A stretch of 64,000 nucleotides of DNA from Thalassobaculum fulvum. GTDB taxonomy: Bacteria > Pseudomonadota > Alphaproteobacteria > Thalassobaculales > Thalassobaculaceae. The position numbers and the translations under genes are program-made. This document shows, piece after piece, positions 41,967 to 50,308 of this stretch. The stretch spans positions 292,590 to 356,589 of the forward strand of contig NZ_BMZS01000002.1 of the NCBI RefSeq assembly GCF_014652915.1. The letters are read 5' to 3'. The notes beneath the pieces are model-generated. The model did no database searches, was not told the origin of the DNA, and saw nothing but the letters and a program-made list of their open reading frames with translations. How positions within the stretch are numbered: the first letter of the stretch is position 1; the number at the start of each line of letters is the position of its first letter.

Positions 41967-43519
41967 GACGCCACCCCCGCCTCGGTCGCTTGCTGCATTG
42001 CCTCGGCCCGCAGCACGTGCTTGCGGACCTTGCCGGCCGGGGTGCGCGGCAGGTCGTCGACCACCGCGATGGATTTCGGGACCTTGTAGCCGGCCAGCCG
42101 TTCGCGGCAGTACGCCCTGACCGCGGCCTCGTCGATCCGGCGGCCGGCGCGCGGGATCAGGTAGGCGCGGCCGACCTCGCCCCAGCGGCTGTCCGGCAGC
42201 CCGACCACCGCCGCCTCGAGGATGTCCGGGTGGCCGTGCAGGACCTGCTCGACCTCGACCGGGTACACGTTCTCGCCGCCGGAGATGTACATGTCCTTGA
42301 TGCGGTCGACGATGGTGACGTAGCCGTCCTCGTCGGCCCGGGCGACGTCGCCGGTGTGCAGCCAGCCGTCGGGGTCCAGGGCCTCGGCGGTCGCGTCCGG
42401 GCGGTTCCAGTAGCCGGGGGTGACGTTGGCGCCGCGGATCAGCAGCTCGCCGGACTCGCCGGCCGGAACGTCTCGGCCGTCCGGGCCGACGATCCGGCTC
42501 TCGGTCATCAGCAGCGGCCGGCCGACGGCGCCGCGCTTGCCGACGGTCTCCTCGGGCCGCAGCAGGAACGTGGTCGGCCCGGTCTCGGTCATGCCGTAGC
42601 CCTGGCAGATCGTCACCCCGCGCGACGCGTACAGGTCGATCAGCGCATGCGGCAGCGGCGCCCCGCCGCTCGACCACGACCGGACCTTCGACAGATCCGC
42701 CGCGGCGAACCGTTCGTGCACGGCCAGCGCCTGGTAGATCGCCGGCACCGCCAGCAGCGCCGTCAGCTCGCCGGCCTCGATCAGGTCGAAGAACCGGTCG
42801 GCATCGAAGCCCGGCAGCACCTTGACCGAGCCGCCGGCGATCAGGGTCGGCAGGGTGTGCAGGTTGATGCCGGCGGTGTGGAACAACGGCAGGTAGTTCG
42901 GGGTGATGTCGTGCGCCGTCAGGTCGATGGCGCTCGCCAGGTTCACGAAATTGGCGTGCGCCATGCCGAAGGTCTGCATCACGGCCTTCGGCCGGCCGGT
43001 GGTGCCGGAGGTGTAGAGCATGTACCAGAGCCCGTCGGCCGGCCACACCGGGTCCCAGTCGTGGCGCTCCTCGGCGGCGTCGCGCAGCGCCTGGTAGCTG
43101 CCGGCGGCCGGCGCGTCGCCCTCGGCCAGCACCGGAACCAGCGGCAGGCCCGGCCGTGCGACGGCCAGCGCCTGCGCCAGGGCGGCGTTGCCGGCGTCGT
43201 GCAGCAGCATCCGGGGGCCGGAGTCGTCGAGCAGCGGCGCCAGCTCGCTGACGGTCTGGCGCCAGTTCAGCGGCACCAGCACGACCCGCGCCTTGCCGCA
43301 GGCGAACAGGATCTCGAAGAACGAGGCGGCGTTGTGGGTCAGGATCGCGATCCGGTCGCCGGCCGCCAGCCCGCGGTCGCGCAGCGCCGCCGCGAACCGG
43401 CAGGCCCGGGCGTCGAGCTCGCGGTAGGTCAGGCGGGTGCCGCCCACCACTTCGTGCAGCGCCATCTTGTCGGGGCTGAGGGCCGCCCGCTTGGCGGCGA
43501 TGTCGACGATGCTGAACAC
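41963..43519 (-). CDS. Acyl-CoA synthetase (AMP-forming)
   Basis: 518 residues. Adenylate-forming motifs are complete: YMLYTSGTTGRPKAVMQ (P-loop), YGMTETGPTTF, DEDGYVTIVDRIKDMYISGG followed by ENVYPVEVE, and the catalytic Lys near the end in LPRTPAGKVRKHVL. It activates a carboxylic acid to the CoA thioester; chain type is not determined. It sits between crotonase and MaoC genes in the TetR-Liv operon, so its substrate is probably what the Liv-type transporter imports. Confidence 0.92.
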   Translation of the reverse strand: MFSIVDIAAKRAALSPDKMALHEVVGGTRLTYRELDARACRFAAALRDRGLAAGDRIAILTHNAASFFEILFACGKARVVLVPLNWRQTVSELAPLLDDSGPRMLLHDAGNAALAQALAVARPGLPLVPVLAEGDAPAAGSYQALRDAAEERHDWDPVWPADGLWYMLYTSGTTGRPKAVMQTFGMAHANFVNLASAIDLTAHDITPNYLPLFHTAGINLHTLPTLIAGGSVKVLPGFDADRFFDLIEAGELTALLAVPAIYQALAVHERFAAADLSKVRSWSSGGAPLPHALIDLYASRGVTICQGYGMTETGPTTFLLRPEETVGKRGAVGRPLLMTESRIVGPDGRDVPAGESGELLIRGANVTPGYWNRPDATAEALDPDGWLHTGDVARADEDGYVTIVDRIKDMYISGGENVYPVEVEQVLHGHPDILEAAVVGLPDSRWGEVGRAYLIPRAGRRIDEAAVRAYCRERLAGYKVPKSIAVVDDLPRTPAGKVRKHVLRAEAMQQATEAGVAS

Positions 43520-43529
43520 GCCCGCCTCC

Positions 43530-44321
43530 CTATCCGGCCATCCGACGATCCAGGAACCGCGCCATGCCCTCGCGGACCTCGGGACGCGTCACCTCGGCCA
43601 GGAACGCCCGGCGCTCGCACTCCAGCCCGGCGGCGTAGGCGGCCCGCCGCCAGTCCGGCAGCAGCCGGCGCTTCGCGGCCCGGACACCGCACGCGACATG
43701 ACCGTCCAGAGTGGCGAGCCATTCGGCGATCCGCACGTCGATCCGGTCGGCCGGCACGACCTCGGTGACCAGCCCGAGGGTCTGCGCTTCGGCGGCCCCG
43801 ACATGCCGGTTCAGCAGCTGGATCTCGCGCGCCCGCTGCACGCCGATGCGGTCCGGCAGGATCGCGCTCCAGCCGCCGTCCGGCGCGAAGCCGACGCTGA
43901 CGTAGTACGGCGCGAAGAACGCCTCCGGCACCGCCGCCACCAGGTCGGCCGCCAGCACCAGGCCGATCGATCCGCCGGTCACCGGCCCCTGCAGCCGCGC
44001 GATCACCGGCTGCGGCAGGTCCATGAGCGCCAGGATCGTCCGGTTCAGCAGGCCGACCAGGCCGGCCGCGTAGCCGTGCAGGTCGGTCGCCGGCTGGTCG
44101 TGGAAGCCGCGGACGTCGCCGCCGGTCGAGAAGCTGCGGCCCTCGGCCGCCAGCACCACCGCCCGGATGCCCTCGTCGCCGCGGACCGCGTCGAGATGCG
44201 CCAGCAGGCGGTCGAGCAGCTCCGGCACTAGGCTGTTGTGGCGCTCCGGGCGTGCCAGCGTCAGTCGGGCGACGCCGCCCTCGACCTCGAGCCGGACCAG
44301 TTCGCGTACCGGCGCCGTCAT
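43530..44321 (-). CDS. Enoyl-CoA hydratase/isomerase (crotonase) family protein
   Basis: 263 residues from the ATG at 44321. The crotonase fold is clear: LARPERHNSLVPELLDRLLA, AAEGRSFSTGGDVRGFHDQ and the oxyanion segment QGPVTGGSIGLVLAADL. The first catalytic Glu of true hydratases is replaced by Ile (GGSIGL), whereas the later acidic position is Asp (GFAPDGGWSAILP). This favours an isomerase or other crotonase reaction, as in PaaG-like proteins, over simple hydration. The start overlaps the TetR stop by four bases. Confidence 0.85.
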   Translation of the reverse strand: MTAPVRELVRLEVEGGVARLTLARPERHNSLVPELLDRLLAHLDAVRGDEGIRAVVLAAEGRSFSTGGDVRGFHDQPATDLHGYAAGLVGLLNRTILALMDLPQPVIARLQGPVTGGSIGLVLAADLVAAVPEAFFAPYYVSVGFAPDGGWSAILPDRIGVQRAREIQLLNRHVGAAEAQTLGLVTEVVPADRIDVRIAEWLATLDGHVACGVRAAKRRLLPDWRRAAYAAGLECERRAFLAEVTRPEVREGMARFLDRRMAG

Positions 44322-44929
44322 GGCCGACTCTCCTGCGGGCACAGGCCCCGCTCGATCATGTCGGTGATGCCGTCGACCAGCGGATCGATGTCGCGCTCCG
44401 GCTCCCAGATGCCGTAGCGCAGACCGGCGAACAGCGAGATCCCCATCAGCGCCCAGGACCGGCCCTCGGTCTCGCCGGCCCGCACCTCGCCGGTGGCGAC
44501 CGCCCGGTCCAGCCCCTCCTGGTAGGCGTCGGCGAAGTCCATGAAATAGGCGCGGAACGCCTCTGGATCGACGAACTGGCACTCCATGACGATGCGGTAC
44601 AGGTTGCCGTGCTCGCGCACGAACTCGATGAACGAGCGCAGGCCACGGCGCTCGACCTCGATCCGGCTGCCGGCGCCGGCCACCGCCTCGTGCAGGTAGG
44701 AGCGCAGGCGCAGCCCAAGGTCCTCGACCAGCGCGCCGAACAGCTGCTCCTTGCTTTCGAAGTAGATGTAGAAGGTGCCCTGCGCGACACCCGCGTTGCC
44801 GGTGATGCTGGCGACCGAGGCCTCGTGGAAGCCGCGCGCCCCGAACTCGAGCTCGGCCGCGTCCAGAATCTTCCGGAGCGTCCGTCTCCCGCGTGCCGTC
44901 TTCGGCGTCTTCTCCCCGAGTGCGCTCAT
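44318..44929 (-). CDS. TetR-family regulator of the acyl-CoA/Liv operon
   Basis: 203 residues. The DNA-binding domain is LRKILDAAELEFGARGFHEA, SVASITGNAGVAQGTFYIYF and ESKEQLFGALVEDL. The C-terminal half is of the kind that often binds acyl-CoA or aromatic ligands. It is the first gene of the operon (overlap with the crotonase gene), so it probably represses itself and all genes down to livM. An imperfect palindrome lies just upstream of its start. Confidence 0.9.
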   Translation of the reverse strand: MSALGEKTPKTARGRRTLRKILDAAELEFGARGFHEASVASITGNAGVAQGTFYIYFESKEQLFGALVEDLGLRLRSYLHEAVAGAGSRIEVERRGLRSFIEFVREHGNLYRIVMECQFVDPEAFRAYFMDFADAYQEGLDRAVATGEVRAGETEGRSWALMGISLFAGLRYGIWEPERDIDPLVDGITDMIERGLCPQESRP

Positions 44930-44947
44930 TTTTTTCTTTTATGAGAT

Positions 44948-44963
44948 ATGAGTCAGGTGTCAT
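44948..44963. promoter_or_regulatory. Possible operator of the TetR-Liv operon
   Basis: ATGAGTCAGGTGTCAT has matching outer ends (ATGAnnC with GnnTCAT) but a mismatched centre. It lies about 20 bases upstream of the TetR start, in the short gap to the divergent hydrolase gene, where an autoregulatory operator is expected. Confidence 0.4.
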
Positions 44964-45018
44964 GTTTATGCCGATCGCCTCGCCTGTCAATGGCGAATCA
45001 CGAATCCGGGACTACACC

Positions 45019-45873
45019 ATGCCGAGCTACGACCCGGGGGACGGCCACCGGCTGTACTACGAGGACCGCGGCGCGGGGCGGCCGCTCGTGCTGCTGCACG
45101 GCTGGGCCTGCCACGCCGGCTATTTCGCGCCCCAGGCGGAAGCGCTGGCGGCGCGGTTCCGCGTGGTCGTCCCGGACCTGCGGGGCCACCGGCACTCGCA
45201 TCGGGCGGGCGACGCGCCGACCCTGGCGACCCTGGCCGACGACCTGCGCGGCCTGATCGCGGCGGCCGGCCTGGCGTCCCCGGTGCTGGTCGGCTGGTCG
45301 ATGGGCGCGATGGTGGCGTTCGAGTACGCCCGCCGGTTCGGGACCGACGACCTCGGCGGCCTGGTCGTGGTCGACATGACCGCGCGGGTGGTGAACGACG
45401 CCGAGTGGCGGCTCGGCCTGCTGGGTGGCTACCGGGCCTCGCAGGCCGAGCGGGCGCCGGCGATCATCCGCCGCGATTGGCCGCGCTGGGTCGAGGCGTT
45501 CCTGCCGACGGTGCTGGCGGCCGGCGGCCCCGGGAACCCCGCCCTGCTGGACTGGATCGCCGGCGAGATGCAGGGCTGCGACCCGGACACCATGGCGGCG
45601 CTGTGGCGGGACCTGACGGCCGCCGACTATCGCCGCGACGTCGGCCGGATCGCGCTGCCGGCGCTGATCCTGCGCGGCGAGCGCAGCCAGCTCTACGGCC
45701 CGGACACCGCCGCGTGGCTGGCCGGTGCGATCGCGGGTGCCGAGATCGCCGTCGTCGCCGATGCCGGGCATGCCCCGCACCTGGAGCAGCCGGCAGCCTT
45801 CAACCGGGCGCTGGTCGCGTTCGTGGAGCGCATCGACCCGGCACCACCGGCCGAAATCGCGTCCGGGCGGTAG
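45019..45873 (+). CDS. Alpha/beta hydrolase
   Basis: 284 residues from the ATG at 45019; an earlier in-frame ATG at 44968 is possible. The fold is clear: LVLLHGWACHAG (oxyanion), VVVPDLRGHRHSHRAG, nucleophile elbow GWSMGAM, a late Asp in LRGERSQLYGPD, and catalytic His in DAGHAPHLEQPAAFN. The substrate could be a thioester or lactone linked to the divergent acyl-CoA operon. It shares a 90-base promoter gap with the TetR gene, so it may be under the same control. Confidence 0.9.
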   Translation: MPSYDPGDGHRLYYEDRGAGRPLVLLHGWACHAGYFAPQAEALAARFRVVVPDLRGHRHSHRAGDAPTLATLADDLRGLIAAAGLASPVLVGWSMGAMVAFEYARRFGTDDLGGLVVVDMTARVVNDAEWRLGLLGGYRASQAERAPAIIRRDWPRWVEAFLPTVLAAGGPGNPALLDWIAGEMQGCDPDTMAALWRDLTAADYRRDVGRIALPALILRGERSQLYGPDTAAWLAGAIAGAEIAVVADAGHAPHLEQPAAFNRALVAFVERIDPAPPAEIASGR

Positions 45874-46034
45874 CCACCAACCCTCCTGAAGTGATGACGC
45901 GCCGGACAACCTGTCCTACCGTGGAACCGACGCAGTTCCCGCGCGTTCAGGACTCTGTCTTTTCCGCGGCACCTCGGCCGTTACCCGGCCTTGATCCGGC
46001 CGGATGCTGAAGGTCCACTTAGGAGGGGTAAGAA

Positions 46035-46295
46035 ATGAAAACCATGATCGGCACGATCGCCCTGGGTCTTCTGGTTTCCGCCTGCGCCGGCGGGCGCGGC
46101 GCTGTTCCGGCCGCCGAGATCCAGTCGATGTCCGGCGACCAGATCGGCGTCGTCTACTACGACGGCGTGTCCGGCATGGGCGGTGCCACCAAGATCGCCC
46201 AGGAATACTGCGACAAGCGCAAGGCGATGGCCGGCGGCAAGACCGATGGCGGCATGGCGCCGGACAAGACGGTCGTCAACTTCACCTGCAAGTAA
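46035..46295 (+). CDS. Small lipoprotein
   Basis: 86 residues, preceded by a very strong ribosome site (TTAGGAGGGG). The N-terminus is a lipoprotein signal: GTIALGLLVSAC with the lipobox Cys at residue 17. The short mature part has a Cys pair (EYCDKR and FTCK) and the phrase GVVYYDGVSGMGGATKIAQE. It is likely anchored in the outer or inner membrane. No family was recognised. It stands alone between a hydrolase gene and a convergent regulator gene. Confidence 0.82.
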   Translation: MKTMIGTIALGLLVSACAGGRGAVPAAEIQSMSGDQIGVVYYDGVSGMGGATKIAQEYCDKRKAMAGGKTDGGMAPDKTVVNFTCK

Positions 46296-46336
46296 GCCGG
46301 CCACCGCAAGCAGATCGGATCGGGACCGACCCGAGA

Positions 46337-46386
46337 CCGCACGCGCCGTGCGGCCCGCGCCGCCCGCCTGCCGGCGAGCGCGGGCG
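46337..46386. terminator. Two hairpins between convergent genes
   Basis: CCGCACG-CGC-CGTGCGG (46337-46353) is followed by CGCCCGC and GCGGGCG arms (46361-46386). Both fall between the stop of the lipoprotein gene and the stop of the convergent XRE-cupin gene. No T-run follows either hairpin, so the assignment is tentative. Confidence 0.5.
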
Positions 46387-46394
46387 CTCGGCCG

Positions 46395-46982
46395 TCAGAG
46401 GATGCACACCATCATCGCCCGCGCCGGGGCCTCGCCGTCGTTCCTGACGGTGTGGGTGCCCTGGGCGGTCGCATAGCGCAGGGTCTCGCCCGGCCCGCCC
46501 GACTTCACGTCGCCGTTGGCGGTCACCGTCAGCGTGCCTTCCAGGACCGTCAGGTGCTCGACGGTCGCCGGACCGTGGGCCGCCGACACCAGTTCGCCGC
46601 CCGGCTCGGCCAGGAACTCGTACCACTGCACGCGCTCGACCGTCTCGATCGCGCCGAGGATGCGCAGGCGGCAGCGGCCGTCCTCGCTCTGGATCTCCGG
46701 CGTCGCATTGGCGGTCAGCACCTCGATCCCGGCCTCCTCGGCCCCACCCGCCCGGAACAGGCTCTCCGGCGAGCGCTCGAGCGCCGCGCAGATCCGCCAG
46801 ACCGTGGCGATCGTCGGGTTGGTGCTGTCGCGCTCGATCTGCGAGAGGATCGACTTCGACACGCCCGACCGGCGCGCGAGCTCGTCGAGACTGAGGCCGG
46901 CATCCTTGCGCGCCCGCAATATCTCGGCGCCGAACTTCGGCGGTGTCACGGCCATTCCCGGTTCCTTGATCCGCTGCGACAT
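46395..46982 (-). CDS. XRE-cupin transcriptional regulator
   Basis: 195 residues from the ATG at 46982, five bases after GGGG; an ATG at 46955 is an alternative. The N-terminal HTH reads KDAGLSLDELARRSGVSKSI and LSQIERDSTNPTIATVWRIC. The C-terminal cupin contains EHLTVLEGTLTVTANGD and TLRYATAQGTHTVRNDG. This layout is shared with SutR of E. coli, a regulator of sulfur genes. It is divergent from the sulfur assimilation operon, with a perfect palindrome inside the operon's promoter. Control of that operon is inference. Confidence 0.88.
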   Translation of the reverse strand: MSQRIKEPGMAVTPPKFGAEILRARKDAGLSLDELARRSGVSKSILSQIERDSTNPTIATVWRICAALERSPESLFRAGGAEEAGIEVLTANATPEIQSEDGRCRLRILGAIETVERVQWYEFLAEPGGELVSAAHGPATVEHLTVLEGTLTVTANGDVKSGGPGETLRYATAQGTHTVRNDGEAPARAMMVCIL

Positions 46983-47294
46983 CGATCCCCGACCTACCAC
47001 AATCGCCGCCGAAGCGAGCGGCGTTCTTTTTGTCGATCCACGTTCTTTACAACGAACGTTCGTTCGCTATATGCTACTCTCAACATCGCACAGGGCTGGT
47101 CCCCCCCGACGGACCCGCGGCCATTTGATCGGGCAGCTTGCAGCCGCGTCACAAATTGCTAAAGCGCCACGGGGACCGCTCCGTGGGCTCGTGGACACGA
47201 ACCGATGGAGTGCGCCTGTGCCCCTCACGTTCCTCTCCGCCGAGACTAGCACAGCCTTCCGGGCTGCCCGCCACTTCCGTCGGGGCCCCCGGTC
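46983..47294. other. Divergent promoter region of the sulfur operon
   Basis: This 312-base gap contains no gene. It carries two copies of CGTTCTTT (47022-47029 and 47041-47048), the promoter with palindrome described separately, and a leader of about 210 bases before the CysG-like start. No known riboswitch pattern was recognised in the leader. Confidence 0.6.
47046..47075 (+). promoter_or_regulatory. Sigma-70-like promoter with palindromic operator in the spacer
   Basis: A -35-like TTTACA (47046-47051) and a -10-like TATGCT (47070-47075) are 18 bases apart; TATATG at 47068 gives 16. The spacer holds the perfect 14-bp palindrome AACGAACGTTCGTT (47051-47064). A repressor bound there would block transcription of the sulfur operon. 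Confidence 0.6.
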
Positions 47295-48323
47295 GTGAAC
47301 GGCTTCCCCGCCTTCCTGCGGCTGGCCGGCGAACCGGCCCTGGTGGTCGGCGGCGGCGAGGCCGCGGTCGCCAAGACCCGCCTGCTGCTGGCCGCCGGTG
47401 CCGCCGTCACGGTCGCGGCCACGGCGCCCGCGCCGGAACTGCTCGACTGGGCGCGGGCCGGCCGGTTGACGCTCGACCGCCGCCGCCCGGCCGCCGACCT
47501 CGTCGAGGGCCGCGCGGTGGTGATCGTCGCCGAGCCGGATGCCGACGGGGTCGCGGTGGCAGCCGCGGCCCGGGCCGCGCGCGTACCGGTCAACGTGGTC
47601 GACCGGCCGGCGCTCTCGACCTTCATCATGCCGGCGATCGTCGACCGCGACCCGGTGCTGATCGCCATCTCCACCGGCGGAAGCTCGCCGGCACTGGCCC
47701 GCCGGGTCCGGTCCTGGATCGAGACGCTGCTGCCGACCCGGCTCGGCGCACTCGCCCGGGCGCTCGACGCCGCCCGGCAGACCGTCAACGGCACGCTCGG
47801 TTCGGCCCCGGCCCGCCGCCGGTTCTGGGATTCGGTCCTGGACGGGCCGATCGCGACGCGTGTCCTGCGCGGCGACGAGGACGGATGCCCCCAGATCCTG
47901 TCCGCGCTCGCCGCGCGGGACCGCGGCCGGCCGGCCGGGGTCGTGCACATCGTCGGCGCCGGCCCCGGCGACCCCGAGCTGCTGACCCTGAAGGCGCTGC
48001 GCCTGCTGCAGCAGGCCGACGTGGTGATCCACGACCGCCCGGCCAGCGACGCGGTCGTCGACTGCGCCCGCCGCGACGCCACCCGGATCGCCGTCGGCGG
48101 GGACGCGAAGCCCTGGAGCCAGGCCGCGATCGACGCCCTGCTGCTGCATCGGGCCCGCGAGGGCCAGCGCGTCGTGCGACTGAGAAACGGCGACGCCACC
48201 GCCGACCACGAGGCCGCTCTCCTGCGGGTCAACGGTATCGAGGTCGAGATCGTCCCCGGCGTGGCCGCCGCCTCCGTCACCCCGGTCGGAAGCGCGCCAC
48301 GCGCGCTTTCGGCCGCATCCTGA
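47295..48323 (+). CDS. CysG-like siroheme synthase with truncated methyltransferase domain
   Basis: 342 residues from a GTG. Residues 1-155 form an intact precorrin-2 dehydrogenase/ferrochelatase part: LVVGGGEAAVAKTRLLLAAG, NVVDRPALSTFIMPAIVDRD and ISTGGSSPALARRVRSWIET. From residue 215 a uroporphyrinogen-III methyltransferase domain begins (VVHIVGAGPGDPELLTLKAL), but only 128 residues remain of the usual 240 or so. The expected GGDPFxFGRGxEE motif is degraded to NGDATADHEAAL. The methylation step is probably lost and would need a separate CobA. DUF2849 starts 14 bases after the stop, leaving no room for the missing half. Confidence 0.8.
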   Translation: MNGFPAFLRLAGEPALVVGGGEAAVAKTRLLLAAGAAVTVAATAPAPELLDWARAGRLTLDRRRPAADLVEGRAVVIVAEPDADGVAVAAAARAARVPVNVVDRPALSTFIMPAIVDRDPVLIAISTGGSSPALARRVRSWIETLLPTRLGALARALDAARQTVNGTLGSAPARRRFWDSVLDGPIATRVLRGDEDGCPQILSALAARDRGRPAGVVHIVGAGPGDPELLTLKALRLLQQADVVIHDRPASDAVVDCARRDATRIAVGGDAKPWSQAAIDALLLHRAREGQRVVRLRNGDATADHEAALLRVNGIEVEIVPGVAAASVTPVGSAPRALSAAS

Positions 48324-48337
48324 GAGAGACGTTCGAT

Positions 48338-48637
48338 ATGCCGAACACCGCCATCACCGCCAATCGCCTGGCAGACGGCTTCGTGATCTACCTGACCGCC
48401 GACGGCGGCTGGTCGGAGAGCCTCGCCGACGCCGCCGTCGCGACCTCGGACGACGAGCTCGAGGGGCTGCAGGCGGTCGCCGAACGCGCCGCCCGGGCCG
48501 GCACGGTGATCGCCCCCTACGCCTTCGACGTCGAGACCGACGCCGGCCGGCCGCTGCCGCGCGGCCGGCGCGAGATCCTGCGTACCCTCGGCCCGAGCGT
48601 GCGCACCGACCTCGGCTACCAGGCCGCCCGCAGCTGA
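48338..48637 (+). CDS. DUF2849 protein of the sulfite reductase operon
   Basis: 99 residues. It matches DUF2849 (PF11011), a small cytoplasmic protein often found next to nitrite/sulfite reductase in alphaproteobacteria: ANRLADGFVIYLTADGGWSE, then GTVIAPYAFDVETDAGRPLP and the RREILRTLGPSVR tail. It lies between the CysG-like gene and the sulfite reductase gene with gaps of 14 and 12 bases. Its biochemical role is unknown. Confidence 0.88.
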   Translation: MPNTAITANRLADGFVIYLTADGGWSESLADAAVATSDDELEGLQAVAERAARAGTVIAPYAFDVETDAGRPLPRGRREILRTLGPSVRTDLGYQAARS

Positions 48638-48649
48638 CCGGATCGACCG

Positions 48650-50308
48650 ATGTACCGCTACGACGAGTTCGACCACACCTTCGTGACCCAGCGCGTGGCG
48701 CAGTTCCGCGAGCAGGTCGCGCGCCGGATCGCCGGCGAGCTGACCGAGGACGAGTTCAAGCCGCTCAGGCTGATGAACGGGCTGTACCTGCAGCTGCACG
48801 CCTACATGCTGCGGGTGGCGATCCCGTACGGGACGCTGTCGTCGCGCCAGCTCCGCCAGCTCGGCTATATCGCCCGGCGCTACGACCGCGGCTACGGCCA
48901 CTTCACGACCCGCCAGAACATCCAGTTCAACTGGCCGACCCTGAAGGATGTCCCGGACATCCTGGCCGATCTGGCGGCCGTCGAGATGCATGCCATCCAG
49001 ACCAGCGGCAACTGCATCCGCAACACCACGGCCGACGCCACCGCCGGGGTCGCGGCCGACGAGGTCGCGGACTCGCGGATCTACTGCGAGATCATCCGGC
49101 AGTGGTCGACCCTGCACCCGGAATTCTCGTTCCTGCCGCGCAAGTTCAAGATCGCGGTGACCGGCTCCGGCCGCGACCGCGCGGTGACCGCGGCCCACGA
49201 CATCGGCCTGCGCCTGAAGCTTGACGCCGACGGCAATCCCGGCTTCGAGGTGCTGGTCGGCGGCGGCCAGGGCCGGACCCCGATCCTGGCGGTGACGATC
49301 CGCGAGTTCCTGCCCGAGCGGCACCTGCTGTCCTACCTCGAGGCGATCCTGCGCGTTTACAACCAGCTCGGCCGCCGCGACAACATCTACAAGGCACGCA
49401 TCAAGATCCTGGTGCGCGAGACCGGACGGGACGAGTTCGCCCGGCTGGTCGAGGAGGAGTGGGCGCACATCCGCGACGGCGAGCTGCGGCTGCCGGACGG
49501 CGAGATCGAGCGGATCCAGGCCTACTTCGCGCCGCCGGCGTACCAGGCGCTCGACGATGCCTGCCCCGAGCTCGCCGTCCAGCGCGCCGGCAACCGCGCT
49601 TTCGACGCCTGGGTCGGCAGCAACGTCGAGGCCCACAAGCGGCCCGGCTACGCGGTCGTGACGATCTCGCTGAAGCCGCATGGCGGGATTCCCGGCGACG
49701 CCTCCGCCGAGCAGATGGAGGCGGTCGCCGACCTCGCGGACCGCTACGGCTTCGGCGAGATCCGCGTGACCTACAAGCAGAACCTGCTGCTGCCCGACAT
49801 CCGCAAGGGCGACCTGTTCGCGCTCTGGCAAGGGCTGGTCGCGGCCGGACTGGCGACCGCCAACGCGCACCGGGTGACCGACATCATCGCCTGCCCCGGC
49901 CTCGACTACTGCAACCTGGCGAACGCCCGCGCGATCCCGGTCGCGCAGGCGATCAGCGAGCGGTTCGCCGACCCGGAGCGCGAGCGGGCGATCGGCAACG
50001 TCACCGTCAACATCTCCGGCTGCATCAACGCCTGCGCCCATCACCACGTCGCCAACATCGGCATCCTCGGCGTCGATAAGAAGGGTAAGGAGTTCTACCA
50101 GGTCACCCTCGGCGGGGCCGCCGACGAGAACGCCGCGATCGGCGACATCGTCGGCCCGGCCTTCGACGAGGACCGGATCGCCGACGCGGTCGAGACCGTC
50201 GTCGACGTCTACCTCGCCGAGCGCCGCGGCGCCGACGAGCCGTTCATCGACACCTACCGCCGCATCGGCCTCAAGCCGTTCAAGGAGAAGCTCTATGCCG
50301 CTCATTAA
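48650..50308 (+). CDS. cysI: Sulfite reductase hemoprotein (nitrite/sulfite reductase family)
   Basis: 552 residues. The siroheme-[4Fe-4S] cysteines are in place: CPGLDYC (Cys415, Cys421) and CINAC (Cys458, Cys462). Other hallmarks are RRYDRGYGHFTTRQNIQFNW near the N-terminus and ISGCINACAHHHVANIG. It reduces sulfite to sulfide, using siroheme supplied in part by the CysG-like gene. The neighbouring APS reductase favours sulfite over nitrite as substrate. It overlaps the DUF934 gene by 14 bases. Confidence 0.92.
   Translation: MYRYDEFDHTFVTQRVAQFREQVARRIAGELTEDEFKPLRLMNGLYLQLHAYMLRVAIPYGTLSSRQLRQLGYIARRYDRGYGHFTTRQNIQFNWPTLKDVPDILADLAAVEMHAIQTSGNCIRNTTADATAGVAADEVADSRIYCEIIRQWSTLHPEFSFLPRKFKIAVTGSGRDRAVTAAHDIGLRLKLDADGNPGFEVLVGGGQGRTPILAVTIREFLPERHLLSYLEAILRVYNQLGRRDNIYKARIKILVRETGRDEFARLVEEEWAHIRDGELRLPDGEIERIQAYFAPPAYQALDDACPELAVQRAGNRAFDAWVGSNVEAHKRPGYAVVTISLKPHGGIPGDASAEQMEAVADLADRYGFGEIRVTYKQNLLLPDIRKGDLFALWQGLVAAGLATANAHRVTDIIACPGLDYCNLANARAIPVAQAISERFADPERERAIGNVTVNISGCINACAHHHVANIGILGVDKKGKEFYQVTLGGAADENAAIGDIVGPAFDEDRIADAVETVVDVYLAERRGADEPFIDTYRRIGLKPFKEKLYAAH

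Noticed and set aside
48300-48337. Frameshift as the cause of the short CysG-like protein
   Set aside because: No continuation of the methyltransferase domain is found in the other frames, and DUF2849 starts 14 bases after the stop.
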